9,712 nucleotides of DNA from Tannockella sp964369175. Lineage in GTDB: Bacteria; Bacillota_I; Bacilli_A; Erysipelotrichales; Coprobacillaceae. The stretch is taken from contig CAYJEM010000067.1 of the NCBI GenBank assembly GCA_964369175.1, positions 1 through 9,712 of the forward strand. Direction: 5' to 3'. Positions 1 to 4,439 of this stretch are shown here, piece by piece; the first letter of the stretch is position 1, and each line of letters begins with the position of its first letter. The position numbers were made by a program, and so were the translations under genes. The notes beneath the pieces were generated by a model. The model had not been told where the DNA came from, ran no database searches, and saw nothing but the letters and a program-made list of their open reading frames with translations.

Positions 1-153
1 ATTCGTTCAACAATGTGTAACTGTGGATCATTAACAATTCCAGAATTACAAGAAAAAGCAAAAATTACATTAGTTTCATCAACAAGTATAGTTGAAGGTG
101 GAGCACATGATGTAATTCTAAAAGATTCAACTACTGGACAACATCAAAATTAA
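1..153 (+). CDS. guaB: IMP dehydrogenase, C-terminal end (partial, 5' end outside window)
   Basis: Frame 1 is open from the first base and encodes 50 residues before TAA at 151-153. IMP dehydrogenase oxidises IMP to XMP with NAD+, the committed step of guanine nucleotide synthesis in the cytoplasm. The visible tail reads IRSTMCNCGSLTIPELQEKA, then a TLVSSTSIVEGGAHDV segment. This fits the end of the IMPDH barrel, where a CG...T..EL..KA helix is followed by a strand and an HDV motif. It resembles, from memory, the tail of the Tritrichomonas foetus type of IMPDH more than the Bacillus GuaB tail, which has GYCG and ESHPHDV. The catalytic cysteine loop and CBS domains are outside the window. It is followed after 8 bases by a terminator hairpin. 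The family call is good; the exact subtype is inference from a short piece. Confidence 0.8.
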   Translation: MRSTMCNCGSLTIPELQEKAKITLVSSTSIVEGGAHDVILKDSTTGQHQN

Positions 154-161
154 TTTATCGA

Positions 162-193
162 AACAAGTACACTATGTGCTTGTTCTTTTTTTT
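162..193 (+). terminator. Intrinsic terminator of guaB
   Basis: A 10-bp stem (162-171 with 175-184, containing one G-U pair) closes a 3-base loop. After one C it runs into eight T residues at 186-193. It begins 8 bases after the guaB stop and ends just before the next promoter, so it separates guaB from the esterase gene. Confidence 0.85.
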
Positions 194-194
194 A

Positions 195-214
195 TTGACA
201 ACACTAAATGTCAA
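195..214. promoter_or_regulatory. Inverted repeat over the -35, candidate operator
   Basis: TTGACA (195-200) and TGTCAA (209-214) are exact reverse complements separated by 8 bases. Together they form a 20-base dyad covering the -35 hexamer and the first part of the spacer. A repressor dimer bound here would block RNA polymerase. Because TTGACA is the -35 consensus itself, only the right arm is informative and the symmetry may be chance. No regulator gene is present in the window. Confidence 0.3.
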
Positions 215-223
215 ATATATAGT
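195..223 (+). promoter_or_regulatory. Sigma-A promoter of the esterase gene
   Basis: A perfect -35 TTGACA (195-200) is followed by a 17-base spacer and a -10 TATAGT (218-223). Transcription would start near 230, giving a leader of about 23 bases. The leader includes the AAGGAG-type ribosome binding site around 239-244, 8 bases before the ATG. The -35 sits directly behind the guaB terminator. The -35 is also the left arm of a 6-bp inverted repeat, described separately. Confidence 0.8.
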
Positions 224-252
224 GATATTATATACAAAAAGGAGAAATATTT

Positions 253-1044
253 ATGTGGACTATAAAACAACATATTTTTGATGTGAATTATTTAAACAAT
301 AATATCAAAAAACGTGTTAGAGTGTACCTGCCAAGTAACTATAATATGGATAAAAATTCATATCCAGTAGCATATTTTCATGATGGTGCTGCAGTTTTGT
401 TTGGAAAAACTATGTTTGGAACTGGAAGTTGGGAAGTTTTAGATACAGTGTTAAAAATGGAAGAAAATGGTTATTCTGGATGTATTGTTGTTGCTATTGA
501 TAATGCATTAGAAGAGCGCCCAGATGAGTATTTACCATTTGTGAACTCGAATACAAATGGCAAATATCAAGCAGGAACTTTTGGGGGAAAAGCGCATGAT
601 TATACTGAGTTTATTGTACATACACTAAAACCGTATATTGATCAAAAATATCGTACGATAATTGATGAAGCAAGTATTTGTGGAAGTTCTTTAGGTGGTC
701 TTGTAACAACGTATATTATTAGCGAATATCCGAATATTTTTAATAAAGCAGGATTATTTTCAATTGCAGCATGGGTTTATGAAGAAAATGAATTATGGGA
801 TTATTTGGATTTAAAATCACCAAATCTATCGATGAAGTATTATATCTATGTTGGGGCCAAAGAAGGACATATTAGTGATGATACATCACTATCTCAAAAA
901 TATGTAAATGATAGCATCCGCTATCTTAGATATCTCATGTCTAAGGGGGTTTCCCAAAGGAATATAGAATTCATTTTGAATGTAAACAATGAACACAATG
1001 AAACCGCATGGTCAAATTATGTGGAGTCGTTTTTAAAGTTTTAA
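253..1044 (+). CDS. Esterase-family alpha/beta hydrolase (esterase D / PF00756-like)
   Basis: A 263-residue protein without signal peptide or membrane segment, so probably cytoplasmic. The nucleophile elbow GSSLGG lies at 144-149, with Ser146 as predicted nucleophile after strand ASICG. An early strand ends in YFHDGAA (41-47), the oxyanion side typical of this family. The C-terminal HNETAW (from His248) fits the catalytic histidine followed by a tryptophan, as in the H..W motif of esterase D and enterochelin-esterase relatives. The acid is probably near 201-210, in GAKEGHISDD. The family hydrolyses carboxylic esters of many kinds, including acyl thiols, siderophores and acetylated sugars. The sequence does not reveal the substrate. 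The gene stands alone: own promoter, terminator before it, and a converging operon after it. ATG at 253 is chosen for its GGAG site at 241-244. Confidence 0.8.
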   Translation: MWTIKQHIFDVNYLNNNIKKRVRVYLPSNYNMDKNSYPVAYFHDGAAVLFGKTMFGTGSWEVLDTVLKMEENGYSGCIVVAIDNALEERPDEYLPFVNSNTNGKYQAGTFGGKAHDYTEFIVHTLKPYIDQKYRTIIDEASICGSSLGGLVTTYIISEYPNIFNKAGLFSIAAWVYEENELWDYLDLKSPNLSMKYYIYVGAKEGHISDDTSLSQKYVNDSIRYLRYLMSKGVSQRNIEFILNVNNEHNETAWSNYVESFLKF

Positions 1045-1074
1045 AAATAGGCCTTTCCAATTTGGAAAGGCCTA
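1043..1074 (-). terminator. Strong terminator hairpin between convergent genes
   Basis: A perfect 12-bp stem (1048-1059 with 1063-1074) with a 3-base loop lies between the esterase stop (1044) and the stop of the minus-strand GGCT-like gene (1080). Read on the minus strand it ends in five T residues (complement of 1043-1047), so it is best formed as the terminator of the pcp operon. On the plus strand the tail is AATAATTATTTT, a weaker run of T, but the hairpin probably also limits transcription from the esterase gene. Confidence 0.85.
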
Positions 1075-1079
1075 AATAA

Positions 1080-1493
1080 TTATTTTAATGTAGATTTAAT
1101 GTATTTTACATAATCATTTTGAGCAATGACCTCGTTTAAAAGTTTACGATATTGCTCATTTGTATCATTGTAGAAATATACATCCAATAAGTCGATTTGA
1201 GTTCCATCTATATTATATATTGGAACTTTTATTTTGTTGTATTCATTATTTGGATTTCCTTCAATATAACTCTCAAGTTCATCTAGTCTTGCTAATGTTT
1301 GAGTGCTTACTTCAAATATTTCTCCAAGGATTAAATTCTCTCCATCAATTAGTGCTGGATAAGTACGATCAGTTAAAGAGTATAATGTACCTTTAACATA
1401 ACCATAATCTACGAAAGTTGAATTATTTTTTAAATATAATTCATAATTATATAAACCGGTACGTAATGTACCATAAACAAATACTTTACTCAT
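1080..1493 (-). CDS. Gamma-glutamylcyclotransferase-like protein (GGCT/AIG2-like)
   Basis: A 137-residue cytoplasmic protein of the AIG2-like/GGCT fold. Visible family features, in order, are the substrate-loop motif YGTLR (7-11), VKGTLY (33-38), YPAL (45-48), GEIFEV (57-62) and LDELE (70-74). In the last, Glu74 takes the place of the catalytic glutamate of the LDxxE motif. Characterised relatives cyclise gamma-glutamyl amino acids or amines to release 5-oxoproline; the true substrate of this one is unknown. It is the last gene of the minus-strand operon. Its ATG (1493-1491) overlaps the pcp TAA by one base, so it is probably translationally coupled; only a weak GGTGG-like site lies upstream. 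The pairing with pcp and a putative 5-oxoproline permease supports a role in pyroglutamate metabolism. A strong terminator follows. Confidence 0.85.
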   Translation of the reverse strand: MSKVFVYGTLRTGLYNYELYLKNNSTFVDYGYVKGTLYSLTDRTYPALIDGENLILGEIFEVSTQTLARLDELESYIEGNPNNEYNKIKVPIYNIDGTQIDLLDVYFYNDTNEQYRKLLNEVIAQNDYVKYIKSTLK

Positions 1494-2128
1494 TAATGTG
1501 TTGCACCACCAATTTCTTTAATATCTTCATCACATAAAACAATTGCTTCAATTGCTTTAGTTAAGCCAACAACAATCATCTCTAAAGACATGCTAGGCAT
1601 CCCTTTTTTATCTAAAACTTGTTGTGGTAAAAATGGGATATGAATAAATCCACTACGCTTATCTGTACTATGAATCATATGCGATACACCATATGTAACA
1701 TGATTACAAACAAAAGTACCTGCAGTATTTGATACAGATGCTGGAATGTTTGCATCTTTTATATGTTTTACCATTGCTTTAATAGGTACAGTTGTAAAAT
1801 ATGCCGCCGGTCCATCAGGATATACTGGCTCATCAATAATTTGATTCCCTTCATTATCAGGAATACGGCAATCATCAATATTAATACCAATTCTTTCAAC
1901 AGTAATATCATTTCTACCACCAGCTTGACCAATTGACAAAATAACATCTGGGTTGTGTTTTTCAATTGCGTCTTTGATAACTGCTAGTGATTTATGACAT
2001 ACAGTTGGAATTTCTAGTTTAATAATTTGAGCATCTAAAATTGTATCAGGTAATTTTTTTACAGATTCGATGGCAGGGTTAATGCTTTCGCCACCAAATG
2101 GATCAAATCCAGTAACTAAAATTTTCAT
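1493..2128 (-). CDS. pcp: Pyroglutamyl-peptidase I (pyrrolidone-carboxylate peptidase)
   Basis: A cytoplasmic cysteine peptidase (family C15) of 211 residues, the normal length, that removes N-terminal pyroglutamate from peptides and releases 5-oxoproline. The N terminus MKILVTGFDPFGG is canonical. The catalytic triad is visible as Glu79 (in ITVERIGINIDD), Cys141 (in GTFVCNHVTYG) and His163 (in GFIHIPFLP). The conserved RIPDNEGNQ (88-96) is present. The frame stays open for 32 further codons upstream, but that extension runs into the DUF979 gene and is not family sequence. The start at 2128 has AAGGAG on the minus strand at 2141-2136, 7 bases away. That site overlaps the DUF979 stop, and the intergenic gap is 11 bases. 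The next gene begins inside the stop codon (TAATG). Confidence 0.97.
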   Translation of the reverse strand: MKILVTGFDPFGGESINPAIESVKKLPDTILDAQIIKLEIPTVCHKSLAVIKDAIEKHNPDVILSIGQAGGRNDITVERIGINIDDCRIPDNEGNQIIDEPVYPDGPAAYFTTVPIKAMVKHIKDANIPASVSNTAGTFVCNHVTYGVSHMIHSTDKRSGFIHIPFLPQQVLDKKGMPSMSLEMIVVGLTKAIEAIVLCDEDIKEIGGATH

Positions 2129-2135
2129 AGTTTTT

Positions 2136-2141
2136 CTCCTT
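2136..2141 (-). promoter_or_regulatory. Ribosome binding site deciding the pcp start
   Basis: AAGGAG on the minus strand, 7 bases before the ATG at 2128. It shares two bases with the TAA stop of the DUF979 gene (2142-2140), so ribosomes finishing DUF979 stop on this site. It rules out the longer reading frame that begins at 2224. Confidence 0.85.
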
Positions 2142-3096
2142 AAAATGCTAATAATAGCATTAATGCTACATGGACAGCAATTAATATAACCGCAAATGGT
2201 AATTGAACAATAATTACTTTCCATTTATTCTTTGTTTCCAATACAGCTGCTGGAACCACATTAAAGTTTGCAGCCATCGGTGTAAGTAGTGTACCACAGA
2301 AACCACATGTCATACCTAAAGCACCAATAATTGCTGGATCTCCTCCTTGCATCATAACAAATGGGAAACCGATACCTACTGTAATAACCGAAAATGCAGC
2401 AAATGCATTACCCATAATCATGGTAAATATTACCATTCCAGCACAATAAATTAATACACCAATTAATATGTTTCCTTCAGGAACAACTTGACCAATAAGC
2501 TGTGAGATAACATCTCCGACTCCAGCTTCAGTAAATAATGTACCTAATGCTCCAAGTAATTGTGGTAATAATGATACAGCACCAACTTGCATTAATAGTT
2601 TACTAGTTTGTTCACCAGTTTCTTTGAATTTTGGTTTACAAATAACGATAGCGACTATTAATGAAACAATACAAGCCAAACCTACCATCACTGCACCATC
2701 AAGACCTTTTGTTACAACTTCCCCATCAATTTCTGTTTTGTAATTGATGAATGAAAATGCAAATGAAAGCAATCCAATTAATACTGCTGGTATAAATATT
2801 TTGCTTTTGATTGATGCATTTGCAGTTGCTTTTGCTTCTGTAGTAACATCGTCAATTGATACTAACTTTACTTGCTTACTAGCTGTAAGAAGTCCCATAA
2901 TAACAAGCAATCCACCTGTAATTTCGTAAGGTATTAATTTTCCAAAGATAAATATTAATCCAAGTAATCCCCAAAATATTGCTGTACAAACAGATTTTGA
3001 GTCTTTTTTAAATGCTGTGTATGCAGTAAAGATACTTACTAAACCACATAATGTATAAATAATTTCAGGAGCAACTGTTGATAAAAAATTATGCAT
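2140..3096 (-). CDS. DUF979 family membrane protein, putative 5-oxoproline transporter subunit
   Basis: A 318-residue polytopic membrane protein with about nine or ten hydrophobic spans, near residues 10-29, 36-54, 59-71, 99-117, 133-153, 168-186, 208-228, 229-249, 254-275 and 294-316. A loop at 73-98 is polar. Conserved-looking blocks are GNAFAAFSVIT (229-239) and the Gly/Cys/Pro-rich stretch 258-287, beginning GALGMTCGFCGTLLTP. The length and the neighbouring DUF969 gene match the DUF979 family. The DUF969/DUF979 pair is commonly found beside pcp or 5-oxoprolinase genes, and I recall it being named a 5-oxoproline transporter in recent annotation. That function rests mostly on genome context. 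The ATG (3096-3094) overlaps the DUF969 stop as TAATG, with a strong GGGAGGT site 8 bases upstream. Confidence 0.88.
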   Translation of the reverse strand: MHNFLSTVAPEIIYTLCGLVSIFTAYTAFKKDSKSVCTAIFWGLLGLIFIFGKLIPYEITGGLLVIMGLLTASKQVKLVSIDDVTTEAKATANASIKSKIFIPAVLIGLLSFAFSFINYKTEIDGEVVTKGLDGAVMVGLACIVSLIVAIVICKPKFKETGEQTSKLLMQVGAVSLLPQLLGALGTLFTEAGVGDVISQLIGQVVPEGNILIGVLIYCAGMVIFTMIMGNAFAAFSVITVGIGFPFVMMQGGDPAIIGALGMTCGFCGTLLTPMAANFNVVPAAVLETKNKWKVIIVQLPFAVILIAVHVALMLLLAF

Positions 3097-3770
3097 TATT
3101 TGTTACCTCCCTTTTTTATTTTTATATCGTATAAACGAACGCGAATAAATACCAAAACAACTGTAATAATTGCTACTGGAATTGCAGAAAATGCAATTGA
3201 TTGTAGTGTGATATCATATCCAAGAGATACTAATGTACCTTGGATTAATACAACTCCACTTGATGCCGGAAAACAAAGTTGAGCAAAGAAATTACCTAGA
3301 TTTTCAGTAGCAGCACTTAGCCCCTTTAACTCCTCATCTTGGTCTTCTGTTAACTCTTTATTGATACTAGCCTTAGCAGCACCTTGAGACATCGGTAATA
3401 CGAGTGGTCTTACAAATTGAACAACCCCTCCAATACGAACGTTGAACGCTGATGCTAATGTACGAATAACCATATAAATGCTTAATACTTTACCTGCAGA
3501 AGCATTTTTGATATTTCCGATAACCGTTGCAGCTCTTTCTTTTAAACCATAACGTTCAATAATTGCAATAATTGGTAACATAATTAAAAAAATTGACATT
3601 AATCTATTTTTAACAAATGATTCTCCTAAAACTGCAAGAATTTCAGTGATATCAATACCAGCAATAAGTCCAGTAGTAATACCAGATACAAGGACAACTG
3701 CAATAACGTCCAGTTTTAAAACAAAACCAATAACTATGATTGCAACACCTAGTAGTGTTAAATATTCCAT
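3096..3770 (-). CDS. DUF969 family membrane protein, putative 5-oxoproline transporter subunit
   Basis: A 224-residue membrane protein and the first gene of the minus-strand operon. Hydrophobic spans are near 4-19, 21-38, 57-72, 160-185 and 192-211, with a weaker one around 95-118. Family-like blocks are NRLMSIFLIMLPIIAIIERY (55-74, followed by GLKERA), the 112-131 segment (RIGG..QFVRPLVLPMSQGA) and ENLGNFFAQLCFPASSGV (156-173). The last two look like re-entrant or substrate-lining segments of a permease. The protein ends in a basic tail, KIKKGGNK. It is always expected with DUF979, and the two together probably form one transporter; the proposed substrate, 5-oxoproline, comes from the neighbouring pcp. 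The start at 3770 has a full AAGGAGG at 3784-3778, 7 bases away. A sigma-A promoter lies at 3825-3797. Confidence 0.88.
   Translation of the reverse strand: MEYLTLLGVAIIVIGFVLKLDVIAVVLVSGITTGLIAGIDITEILAVLGESFVKNRLMSIFLIMLPIIAIIERYGLKERAATVIGNIKNASAGKVLSIYMVIRTLASAFNVRIGGVVQFVRPLVLPMSQGAAKASINKELTEDQDEELKGLSAATENLGNFFAQLCFPASSGVVLIQGTLVSLGYDITLQSIAFSAIPVAIITVVLVFIRVRLYDIKIKKGGNK
3105..3111 (-). promoter_or_regulatory. Ribosome binding site of the DUF979 gene, inside the DUF969 coding end
   Basis: GGGAGGT on the minus strand, 8 bases before the DUF979 ATG. It is embedded in the codons for the last Gly-Gly of DUF969. With the TAATG overlap it indicates coupled translation of the two transporter subunits in similar amounts. 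Confidence 0.8.
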
Positions 3771-3796
3771 TATTCTTCCTCCTTAATAACTTAGTG

Positions 3797-3825
3797 ATAA
3801 TACCATAATGAATTATAAAAAGCAA
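3797..3825 (-). promoter_or_regulatory. Sigma-A promoter of the DUF969-DUF979-pcp-GGCT operon
   Basis: On the minus strand, -35 TTGCTT (3825-3820), a 17-base spacer and -10 TATTAT (3802-3797). A TG one base before the -10 makes it an extended -10. Transcription should start near 3790, leaving a leader of about 20 bases with the AAGGAGG site. I see no riboswitch or attenuator in that short leader. Confidence 0.7.
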
Positions 3826-3836
3826 ATAATTGAAAT

Positions 3837-3864
3837 GCATAATACATTGTGTTTTGCATACAAT
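3837..3864 (+). promoter_or_regulatory. Sigma-E-like sporulation promoter of cotE
   Basis: CATACAAT at 3857-3864 matches the mother-cell sigma-E -10 consensus (CATACAnT). GCATAAT at 3837-3843 matches six of seven positions of the sigma-E -35 (KMATATT). The spacer is 13 bases, against about 14 as usual. No good sigma-A pair fits. In Bacillus cotE is under sigma-E control, which agrees. The weak point is distance: the predicted start falls near 3871, at the edge of the ribosome binding site (3869-3876), giving a very short leader. Confidence 0.5.
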
Positions 3865-3880
3865 ATATAGGGGTGAAACT

Positions 3881-4378
3881 ATGGCAAAAGAAGTACGCGA
3901 AATTATGACAAAGGCAATTATTTCTAAAGGTATGAAAAAAACATCAAACAAATATAGTTTTCCATTAGAAGGTATTTCAAAAATACTAGGATGTTGGATA
4001 TCGAATAATCATGCAAAGGCATATATAGAGGATGGAAAACCAATAATTGAAGGGTGTTATGATATTCATATTTGGTATAGTAATAATAATGAAGATAGTC
4101 ATTTATCAAAAAACACAATAACCTATAAAGAGTATATGGATGTAAAAAAGAAAGAATTGCGAGCATTTAATGACGAAGATCAGTTTCTTGTGGATAATGG
4201 AGTAATGCCTAAATGCATTAATGCAATGATTGAAAATGAAAATGCTGTAATTGAAATTAAAAAAGAATTATCAATTAAAATTGTTGGAAACACCTTTATT
4301 AGGGTCCATGCAATTGATGATAATGAAACTTGGGATGAAAATATTGATATCGAAATAAATGAAAACTTTATAACATAA
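3881..4378 (+). CDS. cotE: Outer spore coat morphogenetic protein CotE
   Basis: A 165-residue soluble protein homologous to Bacillus CotE, the scaffold on which the outer spore coat assembles in the mother cell. Recognisable blocks against B. subtilis CotE (from memory) are REIMTKAIISKG (6-17), ILGCWI (35-40), EGCYDIHIWYS (57-67) and a VGNT..RV strand (135-142). Position supports the call: cotE lies directly before mutS in Bacillus as well. B. subtilis CotE is about 181 residues and ends in a long acidic tail. Here the end is shorter (DDNETWDENIDIEINENFIT, 146-165) and only mildly acidic. The start at 3881 has AGGGGTGA at 3869-3876; an in-frame TTG at 3830 would add 17 residues unlike the family and would read through the promoter. 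A terminator overlaps the stop. Confidence 0.85.
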   Translation: MAKEVREIMTKAIISKGMKKTSNKYSFPLEGISKILGCWISNNHAKAYIEDGKPIIEGCYDIHIWYSNNNEDSHLSKNTITYKEYMDVKKKELRAFNDEDQFLVDNGVMPKCINAMIENENAVIEIKKELSIKIVGNTFIRVHAIDDNETWDENIDIEINENFIT

Positions 4379-4400
4379 AAGGGCGTATTCGCCTTTTTTT
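4377..4400 (+). terminator. Intrinsic terminator of cotE
   Basis: A 9-bp stem (4377-4385 with 4390-4398, one G-U pair) with loop TATT, ending in a run of seven T at 4394-4400. The stem begins within the cotE TAA codon. It separates sporulation expression of cotE from mutS. Confidence 0.85.
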
Positions 4401-4401
4401 G

Positions 4402-4410
4402 TGTTATAAT
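4402..4410 (+). promoter_or_regulatory. Extended -10 promoter of the mutS-mutL-miaA operon
   Basis: TGTTATAAT at 4402-4410 is a perfect TATAAT with the TG-n extension. The -35 position (about 4382-4387) lies in the cotE terminator stem and does not resemble TTGACA, so the promoter would depend on the extended -10. The transcript would begin near 4417, just before the GAGGAG site at 4427-4432. Confidence 0.6.
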
Positions 4411-4439
4411 TACTATGAATTTTTATGAGGAGAATGTGT

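Noticed and set aside
154..252. Search for a riboswitch or leader RNA between guaB and the esterase gene.
   Set aside because: The space is filled by the guaB terminator and a promoter, and the remaining leader of about 23 bases is too short for a riboswitch.
1160..1396. A plus-strand 78-codon frame opposite the GGCT-like gene.
   Set aside because: It lies entirely antisense to a conserved enzyme and has no initiation signal.
2129..2224. A 32-codon in-frame extension upstream of the pcp ATG.
   Set aside because: It overlaps the 3' end of the DUF979 gene, is Cys/Ile-rich and unlike any Pcp, and the canonical MKILVTGFDPFGG start has its own AAGGAG site.
3836..3860. Direct repeat TGCATA at 3836-3841 and 3855-3860, considered as an operator.
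   Set aside because: The copies are six bases long in A+T-rich sequence and are explained by the -35 and -10 boxes of the candidate sigma-E promoter.
3830..3880. A TTG-initiated extension of 17 codons before cotE.
   Set aside because: No binding site precedes it, it reads through the candidate sigma-E promoter and the ribosome binding site, and CotE homologues start at the later ATG.
3652..3951. A minus-strand open frame of 99 codons across the intergenic region and the DUF969 start.
   Set aside because: It overlaps the well-supported starts of both DUF969 and cotE and gives a hydrophobic product without family features; it is a shadow of the A+T-rich sequence.
3924..4166. A minus-strand 80-codon frame opposite cotE.
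   Set aside because: It is antisense to a conserved gene, is Leu/Tyr-rich, and has no binding site.
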